From NCBI GenBank assembly GCA_037074765.1, contig JBAMDO010000036.1, forward strand, positions 62,001 to 126,000: DNA of 64,000 nt. The letters are read 5' to 3'. Positions within the stretch are counted from its first letter, which is position 1, and every line of letters starts with the position of its first letter. The DNA comes from Mansonella perstans (taxonomy: Eukaryota; Nematoda; Chromadorea; Rhabditida; Onchocercidae). Shown here piece after piece: positions 25,701-38,272 of the stretch. The notes beneath the pieces are model-generated. The model searched no databases and was not told the DNA's origin. It saw only the letters and a list, made by a program, of their open reading frames with translations. Position numbers and translations under genes: made by a program.

Positions 25701-27240
25701 TTAAAAAGCGGGAAAAAAATTCATTTCCCTAATCTCTCAGTAAAAAAAAAATTATGTAAATAACAATTATTACTTTACTATTTAATAATCTAAATTATTG
25801 TTTCACAATGTATTTTTGAATTTATTGCTAAATTTAAATTACCATCAAAAGATTTATTAATTATATTTTGCTCAAATCTATTCTTGTTTGCTATTTTTGT
25901 CATTTCTTTCTTTTTGTTTTTTATGTCATAAATACATTGAGCTTAATAAGGAATTAAAAGAAAAATTCGTGAAATATTCTGTTTAATTATTTAACTAATT
26001 AAGCATAGATAATTTATTTGTATTTAACATTTCATAATTATGTTATCTATCTTTTGATTCGTCAAATTATTTAATTTTGTTTCTTCGCAAATTTTTTTTC
26101 GCAGGAAAATAAAATGATAGATAAATTAAGAAAGAGGGAGAAAGTGAGCAAAAAAAAAGGAAAATTCTTAATTTCAAAATAATCAATTTTTGGATGATGG
26201 TCGAGTCGAGTAAAACTATTAATTATAAATGAATGTTTTTTTATCCCACTAACCATCTCATTACAGTTCATTAGCTGCATATTCTACCGGCAACCTAAAG
26301 AACTCTTCATCATTCACCGCGGAATATTACGGATAATCTTCACACAAGTCATAATTAGCGTATTAGTTAACATTTTCTGTACCCCTGCTCAATTCCAATT
26401 TCCTCTTGGATAGCTCTTTAAACATCCATTTAAATTGTACCTTTTTTTTTTCACCTTTTCATCACCTTTCAATCCCATAATCACTGATCAGAATAAGAAG
26501 TTTAATCTGTATGGTCGCTTTTTAGTGTGCTCCTAAAAGAAACTGACATACTTTTACTGATATTTCAACAATTTGCAAATAATAATTCGAAATTTATTAT
26601 AATTACATTAAAAAGGCATAAAATTTTTTACAGGAATTCCTAAAAAAAACTAAATAGTAATGAAATAAACAATATACACACTAGGATTAGGTAATAATTA
26701 GTTGATAGAAGCTAACATTTCTGGAAACTTTAAATGACCGGAATTTTCGACCTAATAAAATAAAAGTGTCATCTGTTACTAATTATCAATTGGCTAGTAA
26801 TGATGACAGGAGAAGAAACTGCAAGGAAATCATTTGAGCAAATAGAAATTGCACAATATTGAGCTATGTTTTTAGTAAAAACTTTTCCAGATGGTCAACA
26901 GATTAGTCTTTGACCAATGCAAAAAAAGAGAGGAAAAAAATTTATTCAAAAAATTTTTGCAGCCACTTATTTTTGCATATTTCAACAAAATTAAAATTGA
27001 AATTTTTGTGAAAATTTTGTTTGTGTTTCTTTATACACTTGCATAACTTTTAATTAATTTTTGTTTGTTTTTTGAGTATTTATTGATGGGTAATTGATAA
27101 GGTTTTACTTAAGTTTTCATTCTATTTTAAAATGTCAAGTTATGTTTATAATGTAATTAACGATTCATAAATAATTGCTTTGTTTACAATAATTGTTGTT
27201 TACGAAAAGTTATATGCAATAAAATGTGCTTAATGGAGAG
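22701..27240. other. gene-poor AT-rich region
   Basis: Long A and T runs (24459-24484, 22852-22861, 25740) and pyrimidine tracts (23376-23402). Open frames are short, Phe/Lys-rich and homopolymer-driven. No conserved protein, tRNA or structured RNA was recognised on either strand. Confidence 0.5.
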
Positions 27241-28240
27241 TATATTAATACTTCACACCGTAGTAGGCTTTTAGTATTCTTGGCCAGCAGCGAAGTAGCA
27301 GCAGAAAAGGAACGAAATAGCTTGGAGGCCTATTAAAGAAAAAAGAAAAATTGACTTAATGGCCTATAAGCTAGTCTGACCATATGGAATTTCACACGGT
27401 AGTCATCCTCAGACTTGCCTCATTCCAGCCAATAATATATGCAAAAGATGATGAGCTAATTTGAGGGCCATCAATCAAGAAAGTATACTTTGTTGATCAA
27501 AATATATTGTTATTATAACTATTATTGTTATTGTTATTGACAGAGATTATTGTTAATTAATTATTCAAAATTATTATTGCTGCCATTTGCATTGTCTTTT
27601 AAACTAAATTAATCACTTTCAACTTCATATGTTGTAATTTATTTTCTATACAGCACTTATAAATTGCTTCCATCAAATACACAACTTGAAAAAACTTTGA
27701 AAATGGATAAACTAAGAGATAAAGAGAAAAAGAAATTTAGAAAAACAGAGAAAACTTGAAATAGGAAAGAAAGAGATAGAGAGATGATCGTATACCAAAG
27801 AAATGTTTTGATGAAGTTGTAATGTTACGATCGAATAATGCATTGAAGTGATATTATTCTATTACTTAGACATTATAGAGCACATTTCTGCTTGAAAATT
27901 CACAGAATAAATTTTCGATGAAATTTATTCAATTTTGTTTTGAAATCCAAATTAAGCGACTACAATAGTAATTAAATGACTATTGATCAAACATAAATTT
28001 AACCATTCATTCATTTTAATTCATTTATGCGCTTTTGTAGCAAATACAAAAAAAAAAAAAAAAAAAAAAAGAATTTAATCCTAAATTATGCTGTGACTAA
28101 AATTTAAAATGGTTTTTAGTGTCAATAAAATTAATCAAAGTTAATATGAAATAAATTTGACACCAGCAATTTTTGGAATTGAAAGCAAAATTAGGCTGAA
28201 TTAAATTTGAATTTGAAATTAAATATCATGAATATTGGCC

Positions 28241-28262
28241 ACACACACACACACACACACAC
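28241..28262. repeat. (CA)n microsatellite
   Basis: About 11 CA units. Confidence 0.95.
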
Positions 28263-29394
28263 ATACACATCGATCCTTTCTTCCTTGATTGCAAAACAAA
28301 CAACAAAAGGGCAAGCATATTCAATTTGCATACAAATAAAACAAAATTCGATTTGATAATGAATTACCGCACATTCGTTTGGGTTCTCTTCTTTTTTGCC
28401 CTCAAATTTAAAAATTTTTTTGACAGAAATTAAATGGCATAAAATTCGCTTTCTATCAATTTTGTTAAAAATAATATTTAATAAAAAAAAGAAATAGTTA
28501 ATTTCATTCTAGCTTTTGCACAATTCACTGATCAATGATCATATTTTTTTTCCACTTTAATTCATTTCAAAATTAGGTAATCAAAATAAAAAAATGATAA
28601 TACAGCAACTGAAAAAGAATTTGTCACCATTCAATCAATAGTCACTTTCATTATTTATTAATTGATAGTATAAAAAAAAAAGGCAATCATATTTATTAAA
28701 AAATTTCGATCTTTTTTTTTCTTCTTCAATACTTACAAAAGTTTCAGATCAAAGCAAAATGTGATGTTGATCGAAAGCATTGATCCGTAAAAATATAAAT
28801 TATTATCTTCCGATGTTCATAAAGTCACTTTGTCAACGTTCTATCCTTTTTTCCATCTTCCACACTCATCATCATTATCTCTCGACAATTTAATGTCCTG
28901 CTATAGTAGTGGCAGCAGTATTAGATAGTGATGGCTCAGTATACAAACTGTGCGATCTGGTATTAACCTACAAATTGTAACTATCATCAAAACCAAATAT
29001 CTGCACACTTCTTGTGTACCACAAATCTTCATTATACTTACTTTTTCTTTGTATTCAGAAATCAACAAGAGATGAGGAAAGAAAAAAAGAACTTTTAGAC
29101 ATTTGTACAAAGTTTTTCGTTTTTTTTTTTTTTTTTTTCACACTGTAGTTAGAAAACTTTGAATATAATTAAAATCAATCGAAAATATTATTTTTCAACA
29201 TTATATTTTGTTGAATTACTAGCAAAATTAATTTCAATATATTCACTCAATCACTATTAGATTATTTCATTTCTTCTTTACTAAATTATAAATTGTTTGT
29301 TTCAATTAATTATACCATACTGCTATCTTGCTTTTATTAGATTTATAATATATTAATAATTATTCTAAGTCATTACAGCCTTTTTTGTATATAA

Positions 29395-29434
29395 TGATAA
29401 TAATAATAACAATAATAATAATAATAATAATAAT
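29395..29434. repeat. (TAA)n microsatellite
   Basis: TAA units with one aac interruption, about 13 units in all. Confidence 0.95.
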
Positions 29435-30054
29435 TTCGATAAAAATTAAGAATTAAAAAAACTCTCGATTTTTAACAAATCGTAACTTTTCCGCCATCTT
29501 CATGATAGTGAGAGTGAAAATAAATGTTAGGAAAAATAGAATTTGAACATTTTTAATTCAATTCAGCCATAAATGACTTTATTTGCTATTGATGCAATCA
29601 AATAATCTTTTTAAATTTTATTTTTAAATTTCAAAAAAAAATTATTTTAACTGTTTTTTTCAAGCGAAGCAATAAATAATATTTAGGGACATCTTATAAT
29701 TGTTAGGGCTTTTCATTCTTTTTTTCCTTTTTGAAAATGTATCGAGCAAAAATTGTTTCCTGTAATAAAATTTCTTCTTTACTTCCCGATGATTTTTTTC
29801 CTAATACGAAATGTTTCAAAAATTTTGAATGTTAAAATGACTGCACATGTACAATGCATAAGAAGGAAGCACTTTATTGTTCAATTTGATCTTTTTCATT
29901 TGATAAATTTAAATTTTAAAAATTAAATTCATCTTTTTCAAAGTAATCAAAAAAACAAGCAATAAAAACTTTAGCCTAATTTCATCGTTTAAGAATATCA
30001 AATGAAATGTAGTTGCTGTACATGGTGTCTGTGTTTATATTTATATATATGAGT

Positions 30055-30094
<40 letters not shown>

Positions 30095-30095
30095 T
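30055..30095. repeat. (TG)n/(TATG)n compound microsatellite
   Basis: About 11 TG units followed directly by four tatg units. Confidence 0.95.
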
Positions 30096-30532
30096 ATGTA
30101 TGTTGAACTAATTCACTCTGAACTACTGATTGAAGGGCAATTCTGGAATTGGTGATATCTGATTTTTTTTAAAAAAAAAAATTTTATATAAATGAAAAAA
30201 AAAAAAAAAACATAGACAAATTGATAAGAAAAAAAATTTAACATTAGATCCGTTTTCTTCCTTTTCATTTTTTTTTTGCCCTTCTTTCATCAGGAAATGA
30301 ATCTTTTGTCTATTTACACATCATTAATTAGTCTTAACTTGCTAATTAATTAACTGTTTGAAAGCTATTAAATTCAATTTCTTTATGTCATTTTAACAAT
30401 AAAATTGCAATTTTATTGTTAATTTGTTTGGTTAAAGTGATAGAATTGGAATAAAATGAATGTATTCAATTTGATTGAGGAATAGAATGAATGTTTTATC
30501 GTTTCGTCCTTTTTTTCTTCTTATTATTTCAG

Positions 30533-30708
30533 TGTCACCTATTTCTTCTCCATTCCTTGTCAACCCCCACCCCGGTCTTTCCCATCTGCCGTTCTCCCCG
30601 ATCTAACCAGTCCTCTCTTGTTACCCGTTCTCCTCTCTTTTATTCAACACTCAATTTTATTGACAATTCACATCATCACATTTGTGAAGATTTTCGGGCA
30701 AAAGGGAA
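30533..30708 (+). other. candidate exon of unknown gene or 5' UTR
   Basis: A C-rich 176-base segment sits between a good acceptor (ttattatttcag, ending 30532) and a good donor (GGGAA|gtaagt). It is open through one whole frame (starting CHLFLLHS and containing RSPRSNQ and HICEDFRAKG). I recognise no protein family. It could be an upstream non-coding exon of the homeobox gene at 38 kb, an unrelated exon, or chance. Confidence 0.25.
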
Positions 30709-33700
30709 GTAAGTGGTGGTAGCAATGTCAAAATGAATATGATGTATAGATAGATAGGTGAGAGTGCGCGGTGAGCTGGGAAATGAACCATTACGGAAGA
30801 AAGGTTGGTAATCGACTACGGTAGCTCAGGAATAGGCATTATACACAACAAATTTGTTATCATTTCTCCATCCTATCTACCTCATTTATATTTCACTATA
30901 AATGAAAACCAGCTTCTCTATGAAATTTCAAATTTTAATACACAGATATACGTACACATACATATACACACATATACATATATGAATATATGAGAAAATG
31001 TAGTTATATGAAGTTGTACAGAAATGTATTATGCGATAGTATTTGATCAATGTCGTATCAACGATAGTTTATTTGTTAGGATAAATTGTTAATTAAACTT
31101 TATAATATCAATAAAAATTAGCGTTAAGTTTTAATTTGCACCAAAATCATTTTTTTTTTTCGTAGTTCTCAAATAATCTTCTGAGAATAGTACTACTATT
31201 AAATGCTACTACATTAAAGAAGTACTCTATTGTTAATGTGATAAAACAATAGATTATTATCAGAGCATTATTTCATAGCTTTAAATGCTACTACAATAAG
31301 ATAATAGTCCCTCTGATAATTTAATAAAACAATAGATACTAGAACGTTAATTCACAATTTCATTACTGTAAATGCTATCACATTTAAGAACATATGAGCT
31401 ATTATTGGTTTACATTATTAGCATCAATAAATTATTACCAATAGTAGTCATTTTCTTCATATTCTTCATGCGATTTAATTAATCTATTATAATCCATACT
31501 TTTAATTTTAAATAGTTAAAATATGCATTTGAATAATTATTATTGATGATTATTTGTTGTGTCATAAATGGGATAATGCTATTAATTACTTATTGTAATT
31601 ATCTTTTAGCAAACTTTGAAATACAACAAACTGACAATCGAATATTTTTGAGATAGCATTAAAATATTTTATTTTATCAAGTCTTGCAAAGGTTTGAATT
31701 GATTTTTTGATAAAAACACTAATGTCAATATTTAACGAAAGATCTTGAAAAACAAAAAATGAAGTGAAGTTGTTAGGGCAAGTATTAATTATAAAACCCT
31801 CGGAAATATGCATAGGTATTACTTAAGATACAAATACTTTTCCTTAAGTTTACTTTTCATGCACTGTGTATCGATGATGGATATGCTTCCTTCTGCAAGA
31901 TCGATATACGCCATCTAAATCTTATATGCAAATAATACTCCATCAGTAAAATTAAATTGTAATGGTTGTATATAGAAAAAATATATCGTTATAGCATTAA
32001 AAATTTTCATAGTTTTTAAATTATCAATTGATTGATCAATTCTTCAATAAGTATACCTTTATACTTGTTGATACAATACAATAATTTGTAATTACTTAAA
32101 ATTAATTTTCACTCGATTTCTTAGTGATTTAACTACTGCTTTAGTTTTCTGTTTAATTTCGAAAAATTTAAAAAATGATGAATGACGAAAAAGAAATTGT
32201 TCAACAGAGAAAGAGAGAAGGAGAGGTAGAAAGGGAGAATGGAAACAAAATGATATGGGAAAATATTAATGATAGCAGATAAAGATTGTAAAATAGAAAT
32301 GGTTACATTGAATTGATCCAGATATATGTGTATTGTCGAGATGAGTAGAAAGTATAAGACTAATCGAGGAATGAACTGAAAGGAAAAAGCGGGTGGGACA
32401 TTGTAGTAATATTTTCCAGTGATACTATTTTTGGGGTTAAATAATTCACGTTAAGTCTCTTAACGAACAGATCAGCCGGTTTCGATATAACAATTTGATC
32501 TTGATTAGCCTTTGTTAAGCTGCTTTCAGGATTTCTTTTTCGTCTTCTCTTTGTATTTATTGAATATTCTCCTCTTTCATTTCTTCAATATCTTGACTTA
32601 ATTTTAGTAAATAAATAAATTAATGATATTTGATGTATCATTTATCAATTTTATCGTTCCAATATATTAATCCATTCATTCATTGCAAACAATTATATTC
32701 TTAATCAGTTTCAGCAATTAACTAATTAAAATATATTGCATGTAAAATATCAACGAAGAAGCCGGAAGCAATATCACTTTATCATCACTTATCAGTAATC
32801 GTTACACTTCTCAAAATCAGTTTAACAACATATTAACACCACAATACATTTATTTACTGTTGCTAATTTTTCCGTTGAATGAACGCTAATAAAACGTAAC
32901 GTTTAGCGTATGTGAAGCGTAAACAAATTTTTAATCATTTGAATTATTTAGCTATACATTCTAATCGTTACATTGATGACAAATTTCTCAAATAACTTTT
33001 TTTTTATGAAACACAGTTTAGTAATTTGTAATTAGCAAAAAAAATACTTTTTATTGAAGACATAATTTTATTTCATTTCTAATTTCCATCTAATTCCACA
33101 ACAGTATGTTTAGATCATCGATTATTTCATGTCAAGGAAAAAAAAGTTAGTCACTCTTAAATACTAATTTTATTTTCTAATTAATTTTGCTTACAGTAAT
33201 AAGATCACTCACAGTATGCTGAGTTCAAGCGAAAAAAATATGGATATAATCGATGATCTAAACAGTTTATAGTTTTGATGCTATTAATGATTCAATCAAG
33301 TGTTAAATATAATTCATATAATTCATACCATCTCTCATGAAAGTCGTATTTCACATTTCACATTTTTGTATTTCTAATATTTCGATTATTGTTTGCACAT
33401 TTCAAATTACAATAATACGTCTTAAAATCATATTATAATTTGTTTAAAGAGAGTTATCACTCTTCCTCTCTCTCTCTATCTTTCTCATGTTCAAAATAGC
33501 TCACCTCAAAAAAAAAAGCAAATTTACCGATTATTTGTTTTAAGAAATAAATTTTTTTTTTTTATTTTATAATAAATTTTATAAAAATTTCTCTTACATC
33601 AAACATCAAATCAGTAACTTTCGAAAACTTAAACTTAGTCTACTGGGCTTTCTACATGAAAAGAAATGATTCAATTTACTATTCATTTCAGGTGTTCCAA

Positions 33701-33990
33701 ATCAAATTGCATAATTAATTCTATTAAGTAAGTTAAATTAAAAACTTTTTATGATGAATTTAATAAAATCATTTCATTGATGATAAAAATGTGATTAATA
33801 CTACAATTAATATGAAATGATTAAACTTTGTTTTGTCTGATTTTGTAGCGTTTGTCTGTACAAAATAAATAAAAGAAATGGAAGAGAGAGTGAAACACAA
33901 TTATTATTATTATTATAAATGTTATTTCCGGAAGAACTAGAAGAATGAATAAATTTTCATAATTATCAGTATATGTATTATACTCATCTC
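30709..33990. other. gene-poor region with degenerate repeat
   Basis: AT-rich. It contains a degenerate tandem repeat at 31185-31410 and numerous AGAG/GAAA purine tracts (32200-32250). No gene is supported on either strand. Confidence 0.5.
31185..31410. repeat. degenerate tandem repeat, about 82-87-bp unit, 3 copies
   Basis: The word aaatgcta(c/t) followed by tacattaa, tacaataa or cacattta recurs at 31201, 31283 and 31370, with aataaaacaatagat shared between the first two spacers. The copies are strongly diverged. Confidence 0.55.
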
Positions 33991-36900
33991 AATTGTTTGC
34001 TATATGTATTTTAGTGGATCGAATTAACATTTTAATATTTGTATATAAATGTGTGCTTTGTATGTTTATCGTTTGTCAGCTTGTTAATACTAAATCCACT
34101 TCATCCCCGCTTCTTCTTTTATTCTATTACCCGCGATACCTTTTCAATTCTCCGCGGCTTTTTCGCCTTTTACTTTCTTACATTCATTGCTATTGTCACA
34201 CTTCATATTTATCATCTTTCGGGACAGGTATACCTCATAGATCCAGTATCAATCATAAGAAAGGAAACAAATCCTTTAACTCATCCACAAAATATACTGC
34301 TTTTAATGTTCATCCATGAATGGTGCTAATTTAATCAGTAATCACAAGAGATATATATATACACACATCATTCTGTACAAATCTTTCGACATTATTCATT
34401 GCTATCAAAAAAAGAATTAATGAACTTGGAAATATTTAATATTTAGGAAATTGCAAAAAATTAGCTAAAAATTTTCTCAACTAATAAATTAGAATAATAT
34501 TTAGAATTATCAATAATAAAAGGAAAATTTTGAAATTCAAAAAAAAAAAAAAAAATTGCCTAGCAAGATTGATTGAGAGAGAGAGAGAGAAGAAAAGAAT
34601 TACTTCTTGCAAAAAGTTCAACAATTGTGATAAGATTGGCATGAAATTCGAGAATGAATGTGATAATGTGATGACATTTTTCACTAAAATGAAATGATCA
34701 TCAAAAATATCAAATATATCTGTCAATTTTGTTTTTATAAAATATTTCTAACAGAGAAAAAAAAGATAAAAAGAATAAAACAATAAAAATTTTTTGTAAA
34801 AATAAATTTCATTTCAAAATTTTTAATAAATTTTAACACACTTTTTTTTTTTGCAATGCTAAACCAAAATATTTCACTTTAAACTTTTCAAATGAATTTG
34901 TTAATGTCATACTTTATTCATTGTAACAAATTTTGTTTACATCATACATACAAACATATATATATATATATACACACACATATCTACGAACATTGTTGTA
35001 TGCTACAGAATTCTGCCTAAAATTCCAATGACACTTCATGCATCAACTACATCTCATTGGTTGTCACATTATAGAGGTGGGAAGAGGAGGTGGAGGTAAA
35101 CAAAATGGATCGAGAAACACACACACATACACACACACAGATATATTATTCTCAATAGTGTTGGTGTTTGTATGTTAATGCATGTGGGTGCATGTGTATG
35201 TGTTTGTGTGTATGTGTATTTGTGTGTGTGTGTGTGTGTGTGTGGCGTGTGTGTGGTGTGTGTGTGTGTACATATGTATTTGTGTGTGTGTATGTATGTG
35301 TATATCTATGCTGTATATTTGTGGGTGTACATAAATAGTATTGGATCGAGAATTGAAATCATTTATTATTTCACATCAGTTGAGTGATTTTGGGAATGGA
35401 TGAATGATATTTGCAGCAAAATAGTCACCGACCGATTTGTCAGTGAAATGGTTGTGTTTCCCTGCTTGATTACTTTCATCAAATTGTCCTATCCTTTCTT
35501 TTCATCAACTCATCTCATAATAACTTTTATTCGCTCACATACCGTAATCAACTCATTGTTTTTTTTTTTTTTTTTTGAAATTCATCCCTAAACAAATTTT
35601 TCTTTTTTTTTTCTTTTCTTTGTCTTTTTTTTTTAAATATATAAATTTTTTTTCAATTTTTGAAAAAACAATTTTTTTTGTTAGGTAAAAATTTACAAAA
35701 AAATAATTTTTGAAATATTACTTTAAGAAGGATTAAAGTATGTGAGCGAATGATATAGGATAAAAAGTTTAGAAAGAAGAAGGAAGTAGGAAAATGAAGA
35801 GGAGGAAGAGGAAAAAGAAGACAAAAGAGGTTAACATAAGAATTGTTTGATGATAATACTACTGCTGAGTCCGGTTAAATTGTCAGCTTAGAAGTGTCAG
35901 CGAATTGGTTAGGCGGGTTAAATCGGATAGATCATCCCGATTACAACAACAGAGTGTCATTAACTTTCAAGTATGAGCGGATTGATTGATTCGAAAACAA
36001 AAAAAAAAAAAGTAAGCCAGGATTGATTCACTCAATTACATTTTGTCACCAAGTCAACAAATATTGACAATTATTTAATCCAATTAAGAAATTTGTAAAA
36101 ATTTTTATACATTTACTCGAATTAACCTCTTTATTCTTACCTATATAGTATTGACATTTATCTCTTTGCACTCATTTTAATGTATCATTTATATAAATAA
36201 ATTTCCTCTCATCATTACTCTAACATACTCTAATCTACTTTCACTATTTTTCCCAATTCTATTTCATTTTTTTTTTTTTTTTTCATCAACATACAAAGAT
36301 TAATTTTGTCAGCTTTTTACATTTCAATACCAAAATGATATACAATTTATGTAAGCTCATTTGAGCATTATTAATACTTCTTAAATACTATTCATTCTAT
36401 AAATATACCTGTTCGAAAAAAAAAAATTTGATTTTTGTTTATCAAAATTTTTTTAACAACTGATAAGTAATGAAAGAAAATAATTGATTTCTATTTTTAA
36501 AAAAAATAAAATAAAAAGTTGCTTAGTTTTTAATTTTAAATTTATTTTTCTTTTTTTTTTTTTACCAACTATTATTTCTTGATACATTTTTTCTTTGATC
36601 AATCAATTTTGAAGCTTAATAATTAAATTCATATTTCAATTTACTTAAATAAAATTTAAAAATCTAGACAATATTGCCCTATAATTACGCATTTATGTAA
36701 TTAATTGATCATTTCAGTAGAAATTAAATTGAAAAAAAGATTGCTGTACGAATTGTATGATTTACAATAATTCAATTATATAACTCATTAACTATTCAAT
36801 TATCCCATTTCCTTTCTCCTCCTATAGCTATCAATTATAGCTTTTATTTCTCAAAAACAGACCTATTCTAAAGCTACAGTATCCGTAACATCAAGTTGAA

Positions 36901-38269
36901 TCTTTTAGATCGAAACTGCAATGATGGAAATAAATTGTCTTACCAAGCACAGATGTTTCTAATGAATTAGCAAAATGAGGTGAAGTGACGCAAGGTAGTG
37001 AATTATACATCATTAACGTCTTTTACCCTTAATGAATTAATGAACTGTTTTGTCAAGGTGACGTGTCTCACGTTACTGACTTGTTTGACAAAATACGTTT
37101 GAAACATTTCAATAATTTCAGTGTAGCATGTAAATTTATCTTTCTGGAAAGAGCTTATCACGATAGATTCACAGTCTTTTGTTATTTTTTTACTTAATTG
37201 AATTTTTTTTAAACAAATTTTATATGTACTATTTAACGTAGACTACTTCAATGATAATGTATCACAACAGTCCGACCTAGCATCATTGAGATACAGTATC
37301 CCATTTTACAGTCTTTTATTAAAACTTATCTTTTGAAATTTTCTTGTAGTAATTATTTAAATTTGCAAAATTCAAGAAAATGATATAAATACTCATATCA
37401 GATATCATTTCATGCGTACAAGCGTTATCAAATATCAATTAAACAATATTTTGCTTTCTTAATCTAATCAGTGATTCATTAGAAAATACGTACAATTTAG
37501 TTAATATGATTGGTTAGTCTATCTTGAGGGTAATAAATGAATGCAAGTTATGGTAATTATAAGAAATAAATATTGCTACAATCTCTATTTCTATCATAGC
37601 AAAATTTCCGCTGTACAGTAATTCCAATTGGTCTATGTTATTGTTATTTCATTTCATTTAGTATGATTTTAATTCAACAGAAGTTGATTAGGAAAAGAAA
37701 AAATACATAATTCACTGATTTGAGTTCTTAAGGAACTTCGAAGTATTCCGAAGTTATTTCTATCTTAAAAATCATTGAAATGGTAGGAAGAAAAGTTCAG
37801 TTTTTTAAAAATAATGATATCAACAAGATTTCTATCGCACAACTAAATGTCCTTTGATAGCACAATGATGGGAAATTAAAAAATCTTGAAATGAAAATTA
37901 CAGTCATTTTTTCTTGAAGCAATTATCATTTCTAGTAGAAAGATTAAAAATACGATACAGTAATTTAAAAAATCTGAAAGGACTAATGATTTGCTATAAT
38001 TTGCATATTAATGAGCGTTATAATTACGATTGTCGTCACATATGAAGTTGTTGACTTTTTAAATGCATAAAATAGATGCAAATGTCAATTGAGTAAAGTT
38101 AAATTTTTTGTTTCTTGTGATATAATTCGATCCATTGTTGATAACAAGACTACACATTTCAATTTTTCTATTTCACGTCGTTTCGCTTTCATTACTTTTG
38201 AGATTTTTGAATTTCAACATTTTTGAGATTTTTAAAACATTACTTTTGAGATTTTTTTTTTAATTTCAG
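33991..38269. other. upstream flank of the homeobox gene
   Basis: AT-rich with a long GT microsatellite (35160-35335), A/T runs and purine tracts (35755-35830). A pyrimidine-rich segment at about 34081-34228 is bounded by tttgtcag and ACAG|gtatac and could be a non-coding exon. The absence of other genes and the position upstream of a developmental homeobox gene suggest cis-regulatory DNA, which is an inference. Confidence 0.45.
35160..35335. repeat. (GT)n microsatellite, interrupted
   Basis: Multiple GT runs separated by single-unit interruptions (gcgtgtgtgtggtgtg, tatgtatgtg). The TG-rich strand reads as a spurious Cys/Val open frame. Confidence 0.9.
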
Positions 38270-38272
38270 CAA
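38259..38272 (+). promoter_or_regulatory. splice acceptor immediately before the homeobox start codon
   Basis: A long T tract followed by taatttcag ends at 38269 and the ATG follows three bases later. It can serve as a trans-splice site or as the acceptor of a 5' UTR intron reaching into the 18-kb upstream region. Confidence 0.6.

Larger units (their letters stand above)
27241..30480. other. gene-poor region with GC-elevated patch and microsatellites
   Basis: A patch with higher GC and almost no homopolymers spans about 27244-27480. The rest is AT-rich with an A run (28052-28070), a CA repeat (28241-28262), a TAA repeat (29395-29434) and a TG repeat (30055-30095). No gene is supported. Confidence 0.5.

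Noticed and set aside
34993..35387. Cys/Val-rich open frame near the GT repeat
   Set aside because: It is produced entirely by translation of the GT/TG microsatellite.
19904..38269. Known microRNAs or tRNAs in the desert
   Set aside because: I looked for recognisable conserved miRNA cores (let-7, lin-4, miR-1, miR-71, miR-124) and for tRNA B-box words and found none by eye; a covariance-model scan would be decisive.
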